This document shows, one piece after another, positions 34,758 through 46,963 of a stretch of DNA of 64,000 nucleotides (its first letter is position 1; the number at the start of each line of letters is the position of its first letter). The notes beneath the pieces were generated by a model, which had not been told where the DNA came from, ran no database searches, and saw nothing but the letters and a program-made list of their open reading frames with translations. The stretch covers positions 11,071,495-11,135,494 of the forward strand of contig CM073328.1 in assembly GCA_037043015.1 (NCBI GenBank), given 5' to 3'. The position numbers were made by a program, and so were the translations under genes. This stretch comes from Bryum argenteum. Lineage: Eukaryota > Streptophyta > Bryopsida > Bryales > Bryaceae.

Positions 34758-35051
34758 TTCATCATCAATCCTCCAAGCTCCCGTCGAGGTTGGACTAGTT
34801 TCATAGCCAATCCCAGCAACAATGATTTCTTTTTTTTTCTTTTTTTTTTTTTTTTTTTTTCATTTTTTTTTTTTTTTCATTTTAAAAAAAAAAAATATTT
34901 CAGCATGGCAAGGGGTGTGCGGGCGCACACCCCTAGGTTTAGGGTTTTTAGACGTTGCAGCCGTCAATAATTAGGGTTTTTGCAAAATCTTCCTAATTTC
35001 TTCTATTTCTTCTCCCAAACCCTACTACCACCTCTCATATCTTATTCTCAT
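34758..35051. other. Homopolymer T/A tracts
   Basis: Long T runs (about 34828-34877) and an A run, then the first of the GC palindromes (34911). No gene. Confidence 0.6.
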
Positions 35052-35430
35052 TTCTCTCAAACCTCACAACCACTTCATCTCTCAAACCTCACAACCACTT
35101 CATCTCTCAAACCTCACAACCACTTCATCTCTCAAACCTCACAACCACTTCATCTCTCAAACCTCACAACCACTTCATCTCTCAAACCTCACAACCACTT
35201 CATCTCTCAAACCTCACAACCACTTCATCTCTCAAACCTCACAACCACTTCATCTCTCAAACCTCACAACCACTTCATCTTTCAAACCTCTCAACCACTT
35301 CATCTCTCAAACCTCACAACTACCACATACTAATCTCACCTTCTCCTTTTATTCTACACCTTAGTATGTTTGCTGGAATTAGGGTTTGAATGACGTCATC
35401 ACTCATCAGCCGCCACAACCGCCAAAAATT

Positions 35431-35468
<38 letters not shown>

Positions 35469-35598
35469 GATTTGAGCATTCAGGTCGAGCAAGGGGTGTG
35501 CGGCTGCACACCTCTCTTTTTTTTTTTTTTTTTTTCCAAAAAAATTTGGATTTGAGCGTTTAGGCCCAGCAAGAGGTGTGCGCTGCACACCTTCTTTT

Positions 35599-35635
<37 letters not shown>

Positions 35636-36260
35636 CCAAAAATTTATATTTGGATTTGAGCATTTAGGCCTAGCAAGAGGTGTGCGGCCGCACACCTCTT
35701 AATAATTTTAATATTATTATTATTATTGTTTTTTTTTTTTTTTTTTTTCCCAAAATTTTTTTTATATGGATTTGAGCGTTTAGGCCCAGCAAGGGGTGTG
35801 CGGCTGCACATCTCTTAATATATATATTTTTTTTCCAAAAAATTTAGATTTGGATTTGAGCATTTAGGCCCAGCAAGGGGTGTGCGGCCGCACACCTCTT
35901 AATAATTTTAATATTATTTTTTTTTTTTTTTTTTTTTTATTTTTTTCCCATTTTTTTTTTAATTTGGATTTGAGCGTTTAGGCCCAGCAAGGGGTGTGCG
36001 GGTGCACACCTCTTAATATATATATATTTTTTTCCAAAAAATTTAGATTTGGATTTGAGCATTTAGGCCCAGCAAGGGGTGTGCGGCCGCACACCTCTTA
36101 ATAATTTTTTTAATTTTTTATTATTATTATTTTTTTTTCTCCCAAAAAAATTTAGATTTGGACTTTAGTGTTTAGGCCCAGCAAGGAATGTGTGGCCGCA
36201 CACCTCTTCATTTTTTATTTTTGCCGGTTCTCATTTATAGGGTTTAGGCCTAGTAAGGGG
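34911..36260. repeat. Array of GC palindromes alternating with T tracts
   Basis: About ten copies of a block TTTGAGCGTTTAGGCCCAGC, AAGG, then the perfect palindrome GGTGTGCGGCCGCACACC or a variant. They occur near 34911, 35491, 35571, 35678, 35791, 35877, 35993, 36077, 36184 and 36249. Spacers of roughly 80-120 bp are dominated by long T runs and ATTATT. The 25-bp minisatellite interrupts the series. Each unit would form a stable hairpin followed by T residues. Lys-rich frames on the minus strand are translations of the T runs. Confidence 0.85.
35052..35328 (+). repeat. 25-bp minisatellite, 11 copies
   Basis: CTCAAACCTCACAACCACTT plus CATCT is repeated head to tail with almost no variation. 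The 117-codon frame across it is a product of the repeat, not a gene. Confidence 0.9.
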
Positions 36261-36811
36261 TGTGATTATGCATAGTTGTTATTGCAACTAAAGGTTTCTT
36301 TTCTCTGAATTCCACATCTACAATTACCCTTTTCAAATCCCATTCCCTCTCAAACCCCACCTTGTGCTACCACAAACTACTGCCACTATACCCCCTACGC
36401 ACTCTAAACCCTAATTTGAATTTTATCCTTTAATTTAAAACTAAAAAATTAAAAAATTGAAGGTTGTGTGCGTATACACCGCTTGAAGGTATTTAATTAC
36501 CTAACCCCCCTAAAGTTTGCTAAAGTGACCACAATGACGATTTGAATAATTTCTTCTGATTTCCTAGATTCTAGCTCTAGCTCCAAATCGAGATTGGAAT
36601 CATTAAAATAATATTGTTTGAACTTGATTCTAGCTAATTTTATGAAGCCTACTTTCTACTCCAATTTGAAAATATGATAAATATTTAAATTGAATGTGTG
36701 AGATTTTGAATTTAAAAAAAAAAAAAAAAAACAAAAAAAAAAACCCAATTCCAGGCAAATTCTTGTGGTTTAGTTGTTGAAATTAGTGCACTTAGCCAAG
36801 TGCATAAATGC

Positions 36812-37459
36812 TTAATTGTGTGTTTTACTTGTTTCCCCCTCTTGTGAGATCTCCGTGGTGGCATGTTGATAATCTGGCCAATTGCTTCTTACAATGTCCA
36901 CAATTTCGTGCTCAAAGACTTGTTGATCTACCCACCCCAACACATGTGCAGTCTGCCTGTAGAAGTGATGGCGAAAATTACGAGGTTCTGGTGACTGAGG
37001 CCACGCTCTACACTTCTTGCGTAAGCCTAGGCGACGTAAATGAGTTGGATCTAACAGAAGCAGTAGATCATGAATTTGTTGATGATGCAATTTTTTTCGC
37101 AGTGCCCAAGCGTGCAAACGAGTCCTGGGACTCCGACGATCCTCTGTAAGAACAGGCAGTACCGTAGGTGCACCAACGTTGATAGGATGCGCTGGCTCCA
37201 ACATGCGGCGACGACTTGATCGGTGCTGGTCGGGATCAACAGTCCCTGCTACCGAAGTTGCTGGTCGGCACCTCCGCCAACTGCTGGTCGGCACCTTCGC
37301 CAACTGAAGTTGCTGCCGCTGGTCTTGGGGATCGGCAGACCCTGCTGCCGAAGTTGCAGATACCGGCACCTCCGCCACCTGAAGTTGCTGGAACTGTTCC
37401 TCGGGATCGGCAAATCCTGCTGCCGCCGAAGTTACTGTAGCCGGCTCCTCCTCCGGCAA
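36812..37459 (-). CDS. Unidentified 215-codon open frame
   Basis: It starts with an imperfect Ala/Gln repeat (QVAEVP..ATSAAG..DPQDQRQQLQLAKVP, about residues 27-75) and ends in a basic region containing RRLGLRKKCRAWPQ and FEHEIVDIVRSNWPDYQ. I do not recognise it. GC is above the flanks at 37100-37600. It could be the 5' part of an unrecognised transposon gene, given the repeat-rich surroundings. Other frames on both strands are also open here because of the internal repeat, so coding status is doubtful. Confidence 0.25.
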   Translation of the reverse strand: MPEEEPATVTSAAAGFADPEEQFQQLQVAEVPVSATSAAGSADPQDQRQQLQLAKVPTSSWRRCRPATSVAGTVDPDQHRSSRRRMLEPAHPINVGAPTVLPVLTEDRRSPRTRLHAWALRKKLHHQQIHDLLLLLDPTHLRRLGLRKKCRAWPQSPEPRNFRHHFYRQTAHVLGWVDQQVFEHEIVDIVRSNWPDYQHATTEISQEGETSKTHN

Positions 37460-38089
37460 GTTGCAATCGCCTCCTCCAACAGCGATGAGCCCGGATGATG
37501 CCGGTACTGCTCGAGCTAGTATGCCCTCCTCTGCCTGCGATAAACCTGGTGCCGGGTATCTGCAGTTTCGGAAAACTCACTTTGGATCCAGCCGATCCAC
37601 AACCATCAGACCATTCCGATCTACCTCTCTTCTCGCGTTGTACTTGTATGAGAATGTCCAGTTCTGATAAACATGGAAGCTAGGGCAACGAAACGTAGTC
37701 CACTCCATTCACTGAACCCTCCATAGTGATGATTTTCAGAATTTGTACTGTTAGTATCATGACGTTTGAGTTTTGAAAGTATGAGGAAGACACTCCATGT
37801 AACGTTACATTTTTGATCGAATCCAAACTTTGAATTTCAAATGTTTTGATGTCGTATGCCGCCTCCTTGAAAACATTTACAACGGCGGCTACAAATCTTC
37901 AATAGGCGAAAGCGGTCATCGTCAAAGTCCCATATTAGCAAGCCCGGGTTGCCTTAGAGTCCCTCCTCAACCCTCTGCCCTCACCAAGTTCATGCTGCTA
38001 CCCGAGGTTGCTGCCCCCTTTATGAGCTCCATCCTCATTGGTGAGGCACCGAGCCCGTGCTACCCCATTTGGGATTCAAATAAAAAATA

Positions 38090-38265
38090 TGCATAATAAA
38101 ATTCTAAAATGTTCGTATGACCTTCAAAATTGTACCACACACACCTTGTAGTATAACACACATCCACACCAAATTGCAGCACCAAACACTCAAATTTACT
38201 CCTTCATCTAGGCTGACCAGAAACGCAAAAAGCCATTTCGGCTTTTAAGGAGCTTTAGGGGTTAA
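38090..38265 (+). mobile_element. Right end of a family-2 piggyBac element
   Basis: CATCTAGGCTGACC, AAGCCATTTCGGCTTTTAAG and GAGCTTTAGGGGTTAA (ending 38265) match the right end at 57267 and the inverted complement of the left end at 30165. It is the best-preserved family-2 right end in the window. No matching left end is convincing upstream. Confidence 0.75.
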
Positions 38266-39196
38266 CCTATCCTGATCGGACATACAATAACCTTCAATAT
38301 ACGTGTGCCATTCCTGTTGTATATAAATCTACAACACACGTTGCATATTGAGGCTCTGGAAATTGAATCTTATTTTCTTGTGCTATTGAAATCATGGTAT
38401 TTAGAAGGAGTACATATCATGGACCCATCTCAACTCCGACTCATCACGGTCATAGACCCGTCTCTACTCAAATTACATCTCGGTCACAGGCCCCGAACCA
38501 ACGAGCAAACTAGAAAGCGATGTCGACCCTTTTCGGCGCAAACCGGCGAAGAATAGGGTGATTGCATCCCTGAGTGAGCTTGCTCATTTCCCACACCATA
38601 TCGTCCTTGATCTGGGTAGCAATAGTCCACCCCAACAGCTTAATCACATTCGTGAACTTGCGAAAGGATCAGCCGCTCTTGACGTCGATGCTGAGGTTCA
38701 TGCAAGACATTCTTGAGTACTGTAATCTATTGATCTAGGGTTTGTTCACAATCAATAAACTTGCGGCTATCTTTCTTGCAGGGTTTAGGGTTTAAGCGGC
38801 AATGCGGAGAAATTTCAACTCTCTCGACGCATTCTGGTTCCATTTTGATTGAGATGATCATATGTAAACTAATTTCCTCCATATTTGTGGCATTAGAATG
38901 TTTTCATTTTCGTGCAAGTACTATGACTCTGATTAGAATCTTTCGTGATTAGTTCAAGAATGGGAACCTAGAAATCACGAGCATTCTGTACCCGCAAATT
39001 GATTGTGGACTAACTCACGAAGCATTAGCGATAGAGAAGGACCTTCCCTGTGAACATGTATGCAATTAGGTCATCAGGGCTTCATCAATCTCCACCTTCG
39101 AAGACATGGAATTGGAATTGTAGAGTTGCTTATCAATCTTTATCTTCATTGTGTGGGAGTTTGAAAAAAAAGGCTTCTTGATTATCATCCTCGTGC
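38266..39196. other. Intergenic, no gene supported
   Basis: Short open frames only, no recognisable similarity. Confidence 0.5.
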
Positions 39197-39424
39197 TTAA
39201 CCTCTAAAAGTCTCATATGCTAAATTGTTTAAATCATCAAATTAGACCTCACTCTATTTTAGGGTTAAATAAAGCCACCGTTGATACACCTTCCTCTATT
39301 TTAGGGTTAAATAAACTCATTGTTGATATTGTTGATTCTTCTTTGTCTGTGAGATTATAACAGTCAAAGTTCCTTCGAGAACTCCTAAAAGCCATTTCGG
39401 CTTTATTGGACCTTTGGAGGTTAA
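39197..39424 (+). mobile_element. Family-2 piggyBac deletion derivative (228 bp)
   Basis: TTAA at 39197-39200 and 39421-39424. Left end CCTCTAAAAGTC, right end (other strand) CCTCCAAAGGTCC. The subterminal AAAAGCCATTTCGGC block is shared with 38232-38244 and 57229-57258. Confidence 0.65.
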
Positions 39425-39944
39425 TGAGAAGTAGATAGATACCCTCATATGAAAATCTTTAGATTATTGCGTGAACATGAAGAGTCAAGCTAATTTTTGA
39501 TATTTCAATTTTTCACGTGTGAGATTGAGTGTACTTTAGTGTGCTACATCTTAACTTGATGACTTGCTCACTCTTGCTATTAGTCACGAGGAGTGAGATT
39601 GATTGTAGTTGTTTGTTCCAAATTTCAATTTCGTAGTGCCTCACTCTTATTATGAGCTACATGTATAATCTTATTTGATTATCTCTCGTTTCTCCTATTA
39701 TGAACCACATACATTAAGTTTGCGATTTCCTGTAGGGTAAGTTTACTCCGTTTCTTTTCGGCAAGAATGCAAGCTCCAATAGTGACATTATCATCTATCT
39801 CTAGAGAAGCTATGTCCTTAAGAAGTATAGTTTTGAGAATGATTAAATTTGATCACAAAATTGGATTGAAATATTTACTACAAACTAGCATTTATAGCAA
39901 CAAAGTTTCTCAAGAACAAACATAGAATAAACAAGGTGGGCTTC

Positions 39945-41640
39945 TTAACCCCAAAATGTCCTTAACAATTGAAAACAACAATTTGAATGAAAAGTTAAAA
40001 CTTTGAAAGCCATCTCTTCTTCATCTAATGTCCGTTTTCGTTGTAATCTGTTGAGTTGAATGTCAAACTAAGTCTAGTGTGTGATAAAAAACCCAAACCC
40101 ATTGAATGAACAAATCTTTATGGCAATTTAATGGCATGTAGAGGATATGTTAGGTTCTAAAATAGGCATGTTTTACCATTACTATTGTGTGAGATCAAGA
40201 ATAATTTGTCATGATTTCTTTTATTGGACTACTATGATTCTAAGTTGAATTTCAAGGACAATTTGGTTGGAATAGTTTTGATTTAAATAACTTTGGTGTT
40301 GGATTCGCGATGATTTCATATTGAACACCCAAAAATCCAAAAAGTTTTTGTAAAGTTGAGTCTCCTTTATCTATTGTATAATCTTCACGTATTTTGTGAT
40401 GGATTCTAAATAGAGTTTAGTTTTACTGATAGGAAACTTAACTTGATCCAAGTGAAGTCATGGATTTGAATCTAATTTGAAGATAAGGCATGGATTTGAA
40501 TCTTAACTTGATCCAAGGTTTTGAATCTTAAGTTAATCCAAAACTTGATTCTAATTTTGAATCAGTTCTCATTTGTAAATATTTTGGATGATTCTCAATT
40601 TTGCAAGGTCATTGAATGAATCATCTTCTATATTTACTTCTATAATAAAATATTGTTCAACAATACTTTTTAAAAAGTACTATGTAAAGACCTTTCCCGT
40701 AAGGACGACGGGAATCATCTACTTCTATAACATAATACTGTTCGGCGATCCTTTCTACCCACCACCGTACCGACCTACCAACATACAAACCTACTAACCT
40801 ACCAACCTACCAATATACAAACCTACCAACCTACGAACTTACCAACCTACCTACCTTCTTTTATGATTTTTGGATTATGTATCAAAAATTTAAAAACATG
40901 GACATATATAAAAATAATAAACATGATATTGTTTGAACAAATGGTAGACACGCGATACTTTTTTTAAAATACCATGTAAAGAGCTTCCTCGTCGAGACAA
41001 CGAGGACCTTACTAGTACTAGTATATAATAAAATAATGTTCAACGATCCTTTCTACCTACCAAACCTTCCTACCCACCAAACCTTCCTACTCACCAAACC
41101 TTCCTACCCAACGTTCCAGCCTACCATCTTACGAACTTACCAACCAACCTATCTACCTATCTTCTTTTTATGTTTTTTGGAATAATTAAAATTATTATGG
41201 AATGGAAAACAAAAAACACATGCATATATTAAATTATTATGGAATTGTAGACATGAGATACTTTTTTTAAATACCATATAAAGTGCTTCTTCGTTGGGAC
41301 AACGAGTACCTTACTATATAAAAATAATAAACATAATATGAGGAAATGGTAGAGACGGGATAGTTCTGTAAAAGTACCATATGAAGAGCTTTCTCGTCGG
41401 GACGACAGGTACATTGCTAGTTTTAATATATAAATAAATGAGTTTCTATGATACATAGGATTTTTTGACAACTCACAATCTATAAGGTTTTATGACTCAC
41501 GTTTTGGTCCACATGACCTACAATGGGTTTATTACAAAATCTTACAGTTGATAGTTTGAATTTCATCCATAACACTTTGTTTTAAAATCTCTTATTTAGC
41601 TAATAACGCATCGGAACATTTACAGCTTAAATTTTCAAGT
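39945..41640 (+). mobile_element. Degenerate family-1 element split by Helitron-like insertions
   Basis: TTAA at 39945-39948 is followed by CCCCAAAATGTCC. The interior to about 40610 and again from about 41470 (TTTTATGACTCACG.TTTGGTCCACATGACC) follows the family-1 order. The roughly 850 bp between is foreign. The right end is not well preserved. Confidence 0.55.
40618..41421 (+). mobile_element. Cluster of short Helitron-like elements
   Basis: Three 3'-type ends: CCTCGTCGAGACAACGAGGA then CCTTACTAG (ending about 41010), TTCGTTGGGACAACGAGTAC then CTTACTA (about 41317), and TCGTCGGGACGACAGG then TACATTGCTAG (41421). A hairpin about 10 nt before CTAG and a 5' TTCTATAATAAAATA start are typical of plant Helitrons. 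Each long unit also holds a CCTACCAA-type minisatellite (40755-40860, 41052-41160). No Rep/helicase is present. Confidence 0.6.
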
Positions 41641-41831
41641 TACCATCCAAAATGTGAATAACTTCAACATTTGGAGCATATAGGGATATACTCTAGAGTA
41701 ATAAAGAATAAAACGTCAATTCAAAGCTTTGGTAAACACCGCACTTGTACAACAATTATCTCCTTCATCACAATGAATCTAAGGTCCAATATTATACAAA
41801 ATATGCCTATCCATCCTACCTCATGTGGTTC

Positions 41832-42044
41832 AGATAGATAGATAGAAACTCCGGTCCCTTTCTAAGGGGCCGGCGTGAATGAAGTGTCCGTTCGTAGTGC
41901 TAATATCCCGATGGCCACCGGACAAGGGGAAATTGGAACAATACTACTTCCCCCTCTTGAGGGTGGACACTATAACTACGCTAGTTTCTAGCCTAGTTAC
42001 TAGTGCCTTGAGGATACTTGACATAGTATCCCCCCAAAGGACTT
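41832..42044 (+). repeat. Dispersed ~210-bp repeat (copy 1)
   Basis: From AGATAGATAGATAG and AAACTCCGGTC through GTGTCCGTTCGTA to CATAGTATCCCCCCAAAGGA. It is a close inverted match to 58054-58250. It contains the GGCGTGAATGAAGTGTCCG module also found near 42630, 46430 and 57940. Confidence 0.8.
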
Positions 42045-43574
42045 TGAGGTATCCAAACACATACTTACAAATGAATATGTTGGTTAAGCCATGAGGTCTT
42101 TAAGATTCCCAAGAGCAACTTCATAATCATATTGCACCATATTAAGAACTCCACGAGTAAAAAATACTTAAGTTTTTGAATACATCTTAAACAGAAAATT
42201 CTCAAAACAACTTGTTTTTGTAAACCCTTCAAATAGTGATGAAGAGATGGGTCCGACCAACACCTACTCAAAAAGTACAAACCTTCGAAAACATGAAAAG
42301 TTAAAATCCAAATCATTTTTAGGTGAAAGATTCGTGAGCCAAAGACACAATATTCCTCATAGAAACCATGATTATACAAAGGATTCTGAAAATGATGAGA
42401 AATGGGTGGGGGAATTTGGACACTTGGTGTATGAGAAAAGAGAAAAAGCGTGGGGGGGGTAGCCCCAGGCTGGATGAATGAGGCTTAAACCCTAAACCCC
42501 GGCGAAGAATGTGGAAAAACCCAATCCCCCATTCTCCTTACTTATTATATTATATTATTTTTGCTTATTTATTATATTCTATATCTATGCACTTTTTTTT
42601 GAAGAAGAAGAACACCGGACACTTGTGGGGTTGGCGTGAATATAGTGTCCGTTCAACCTACTCTTGATGATTTGCTCCCAGGACGCACTTTTTTGACGAC
42701 TTATGTTTTTGCGCGGAGAAAAAAAAACATCCTTGTGGAGCATGCCACTCTAATGAACCCCACTAAAGGAGAGTGAAGTCCAAAACTAGACTTTTGGATT
42801 ATGGTCACCCTTGCAGTTAGTGAATACAAAGAGTAAGAAGTTGGAACTTTATGAGGAGGATTGTAGAGTTTTTCAAAAGTTATATACACTCAAAGTTTGA
42901 AAACACTCTTTTGAGAAGTGCCCAAAATAAATTGCTTAAAGTGCAGTATATGCTCATTCATTCTCGAAATTTGCCTTACAATGCAGTGACTTTGAAAACT
43001 CACCAGAAATTGACACCTTACTTTTTTTTCAAGTTTTGTTTTTGAAGCATGTAGCATGAAAGCCACCACCATAGCCTACCCAATCATAGTCGGGGTTCTG
43101 GGATCTCATTGTATGGGTACCTCAAAGCCCTTTGTGCAGATACCATCTCTTAAACAATAGTGGCCACGTCGAAACGAGCATAGTGTTCACCCCGTGAGGG
43201 AGTAGCAGTCACGCCATGGGTGTGATGACCTCCCAACAGACATCCAAGTATAGGTCGAACGAACACTCTATCCACTCCCGCCTCTAAATAGATTGGATTT
43301 ATTCTTCTTAACCAATGTTTTTTTAAAAAAATTATTTGATAATCGACGGTTGCAAAAATTACAGCACCCTAAATTTCAGCCCAAATGAATGCACAATTGA
43401 AGGAAGTTTCAGTAGTGTGGCCGTTGTAGGGTCAATCCAATGATACAGTCGCCCACAAGATCACAACATTCTTGGAAGGGGCACCTTTTTTTTTTTTATT
43501 TCCAAAATCACGAAACTTGTGTGTTTCATTTCTTGTGTGATTTTCATGATTTCAATAAAAAATAATCAAATACG
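42045..43574. other. Repeat remnants, no gene
   Basis: Contains copies of a dispersed motif of the type GGCGTGAATATAGTGTCCG then TTCAACCTACTCTTGATGAT (about 42630-42690), and GTGTTCACCCCGTGAGGGAG (about 43177). Related motifs occur at 46345, 50470, 54490, 56310 and 57930. No coding sequence recognised. Confidence 0.5.
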
Positions 43575-43746
43575 TTAATCCCTAAAAATTGCCCTTTTTT
43601 TATACAAGATGGAAATTTTTGAATTTTGAGAAGTTTTGGAATATGTAACCCTGGGATCTAGTACCGAACTTGTACATGTACTTGTATATCGAATTTTAGA
43701 TTCAAATTCCTTATCATTTGTGAGATCATAACATTCAAAGTTGCAC

Positions 43747-43788
<42 letters not shown>

Positions 43789-43900
43789 AGAAGTTTTTTC
43801 CATGTTGTAAATTGACAAAGTAATGTTTTGGGGGCCTAAAACTATTTTGGGTAGAAATTTTGGTTGAGGCTCTTCACCCTCTTGTTCACAGGTGAGTTAG
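43575..43900 (+). mobile_element. Family-2 piggyBac left-end fragment with 39-A tract
   Basis: TTAA (43575-43578), TCCCTAAAAATTGCCC, then CATTTGTGAGATCATAACAT and CAAAGTTGCACC as in 30348-30380. A run of about 39 A (43748-43786) interrupts it. Confidence 0.6.
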
Positions 43901-44379
43901 GAACATGTCGATGCAGTTTTTACCCTCATAAAAACCTGTGAAAATACTTGATTATGCACATGGAGGTATGGTGAAATTCAAATACAAAGGCCTATTTTCA
44001 ACAATCAAAAAGGCATGTAAAAGTTATTGGGTTGGATATGGAAGAACTCTACAATACAAATATGGAAGAACTGTACAATACAGATATGGAAGAACTCGTT
44101 AAACTAATCTCCAAGTCACACTAATCAACAACCCATGTGTAGTGTAAAAAGGGCCTAAATGTGTTTCCCTTCACTTTTGTATGGAACTTCAGCCACACTA
44201 ATTAATGCTATTGATATTGAACCTTCACACACAAAAGACATGCACACATTTGAAATTCTCACATGCAAGGAACCAATCCAACGATACAAGGGCCATATTA
44301 TTTATAGTTTTGAGACCCACAACCCCAAAAGAATGGTGGAAACTACCTAGACATTCATTCATACTAAAAGCCTATCCAG

Positions 44380-44384
44380 ATTTG

Positions 44385-44423
<39 letters not shown>
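44380..44423. repeat. (AT)n microsatellite
   Basis: About 20 TA repeats. Confidence 0.95.
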
Positions 44424-44428
<5 letters not shown>

Positions 44429-44622
44429 CCGTACCCACTCCCCAACTCAGCGTCACATTCACTAGACGACAAACGTGTAAGGACAAACATAACAATGACA
44501 AGCTTCAAGTACGGTAAGACGGGGCAATGGTTCGTGGTAGCTACCCTAGGATCCGTGGGGACCTCCCTGAGGCCATTTTTGATGATTTTGAATTCAAAAA
44601 TGGGGTCTGCGGTCCCCAATTA

Positions 44623-45125
44623 GGGCCGATTTACACCTAGGGGACGGGCCAATTCAGCCCGTTTGAGGGCTGAAATCCTCACTCGTGATTGGCCGAAAGG
44701 CAAAAATTAGGCCCAACCCCCTTACACCTAGAGGCCGGGCCAATTTGGTGGCAGAATTTTTTTAATCAAGAAATGCAAGTTCTGACATGGCCCGAGCTCG
44801 GTGAATTGGGTGCACCGAGAATGGAAGGCCAATTCTTGGCCTCGGGGCCAATGTCAGATTTGTCTAAAAAAACCTTTTTTTTTTTAAACAATTTTTTTTC
44901 ACCAAATCAAATCCGTCCGTTTTTTGAGAAGTGCTGAATTTTTTTGGACTTTATTGAATTGGCCCGGCATCTTGGCCTGAAGGCCATTACATATGGGAAA
45001 ATCGGCCCCCATTCTAATCATATTATAATGAGGACTTGAGGCCGGCCCCAACCCAAAAACGGGCTAAAATTTCAAGCAATTGGCCCCAAGAAAACTTGGC
45101 CCGGCCCCTAGGTGTAAATCGGCCC
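44623..45125. mobile_element. 503-bp PIF/Harbinger-like MITE
   Basis: Ends GGGCCGATTTACACCTAGGG (left) and its complement (right), matching over about 30 bp with one mismatch. They are flanked by TTA at 44620-44622 and 45126-45128, the PIF/Harbinger duplication. The ends resemble the element at 2635-3234. No coding capacity. Confidence 0.85.
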
Positions 45126-45404
45126 TTACTCTAAAGGAGTACTCTTTGACGATTTGACCCAATACATTAAAAACTAGGGGGCTCCTTTACCCCTGCTCCA
45201 TCCTTCTTGGTAGCTGCTACAAATGCTTACCCTTGCATTTGAACACGACAAGATACAAAATATGGTCGGACAGAAATATGTGTTTTTGGTAAATTTTGTA
45301 CCTTGATTGTAGGGGTGAATTACCCTATGTTCTTGCGCATGACTTGGTGGTCATAGTTCATGGAGTTAGGGTCAATATCAATGTTGTACTTAAGTTGGTC
45401 TTAG

Positions 45405-45920
45405 TCTTTAAAGCTCCTTGTGTGTTTTTGGAGCCCGAAACTGCAGTACTGCAGCCTCCATGAATACTTGGGAGTGTGAACCAAGATTTCTTACTTTTTT
45501 AAGATTTACAATTGTGAGATCCCATGATTAAGACTATTTTCATATCACAATTCCAAAACTCGACCGTTGATTGTTTATCATTTGTAAGATTATAACTACC
45601 AAAGTTTGTCTTCCAACTTTGGAGATTTCTAAAAGGTTTTAAGCTTGCTCTTATAAGTTTTGAGGGTTTTCCTTGTAGAATTGGTATAATTTTTGACTTT
45701 GGGCATTTTAGAACTTAAGTGATGACTTGGTTAAGAACATATTTCCAAGAAAAAAAAAAAAAACAAAAAAAAACAAATAAATCTTTTTTTTTAAATGTTC
45801 TTTTCCTACTTGTATTAGGTGTGAAAACTAAAATTTGTTTAAATAAACTCTAAAAGTGGAATCTGACTTTACAATTTGTTCCACACACAAATTCGTGATT
45901 ATGTAGATGTTGAAAGTGTA
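45405..45920 (+). mobile_element. Family-2 piggyBac fragment
   Basis: AAAGCTCCTTGTGTGTTTTT, AACTCGACCGTTGATTG, TGTAAGATTATAACTACC and GGAATCTGACTTTACAA follow the order of 56682-57267. The left TTAA and the right end are missing. Confidence 0.6.
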
Positions 45921-46960
45921 CAATATTGAGATGGGTCATGTTCAAGGAACATAAGAATATTCTAGTAAACTAAGAACTTGCAATTCCTTTTTCACCAACA
46001 AACCATACTATTTACGCACCAATTCCACAAACTTCTCATGCTCCTATTTGAATACACATTTTGACACACTTCAACAAAAGAATTATTTTCAAAATAAAAA
46101 CTAAAAACATTTCCATATCACAAAACCCAAATAAAAGTGGTTGATTGTAAAAGGTGCTACTACATTAGAAGGTCAATTTACTCTTTTGGTATAGTAGTTG
46201 TTACGGTACCATTCCCGAATCAAATAATAAATCTAATTCTGATAATTTTTTTCATTGAAATGTATGCCAAAGAATTTATACAATAGAGTACACCCCAAAC
46301 AACCACTTTACAGTTTACTGGTTCTTGGTTTTGTTATACAATGTTCACCCTGAGAGGGATTAGTAATCCTATACCAATGTTTGTTATGAACTATTGGCAT
46401 ACCATCAAGGGTAGGTAGAACAGACACTTTATTCACGCTAACCCATAGGGGTCTGGTGTTCTTCTTCTTGTGCCATAGAATGTTGCGGTACACAAACGTT
46501 CAATATTTTTTTTAATTTTTAAATTCTTAATTTTCTTGTACGCCATGTAAAAGAGAAACTTTTGACTTGGTAACCCATCTTTTCTGCTGTCAAAGTCCTG
46601 TAGAGTCAAAAGGTATGGCAGCTCACAATATGGATAATAAACTTTCCAAAGAAAAAAAAATTAAATAAAAAAGGAATATTAATAATAATAAAAGCATAAT
46701 CCCTCGTTTTTATTGACACCTGGTGGTGGGTAGGACAAAACCCATACAAAATGAAATATGGTAGAATTGATTCCCTTTCAACCCGGAGTTTTAGCAAGCA
46801 ATCTTCATATTGGATTCTGAGGAGATATCGGTGGTGGTGGGGTGCTTGGTGTAAAGCATGGTGCTCATTTCCACAAAAATAAATAATATAATAAGAATAT
46901 TTGGTTTTTTTATTTATTTTTTATTTATTTTTATTTATAAATTTTAACCAATTATTGTAT
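45921..46960. other. AT-rich intergenic region with one dispersed-motif copy
   Basis: About 46340-46475 carries the GTTCACCCTGAGAGGGATTA ... GGTAGAACAGACACTTTATT motif. No gene. Confidence 0.5.
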
Positions 46961-46963
46961 CAA

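Noticed and set aside
35047-35333. 117-codon Ser/Thr/His-rich frame
   Set aside because: Translation of a 25-bp minisatellite; no coding features beyond the repeat.
35320-35695. Lys-rich frames of 63-85 codons
   Set aside because: Translations of T runs on the opposite strand.
36501-38265. A possible 1.76-kb piggyBac copy from CTAACCCCCCTAAAG at 36501 to TTAA at 38265
   Set aside because: The left string has two extra C and the sequence after it does not match other left ends; only the right end is supported.
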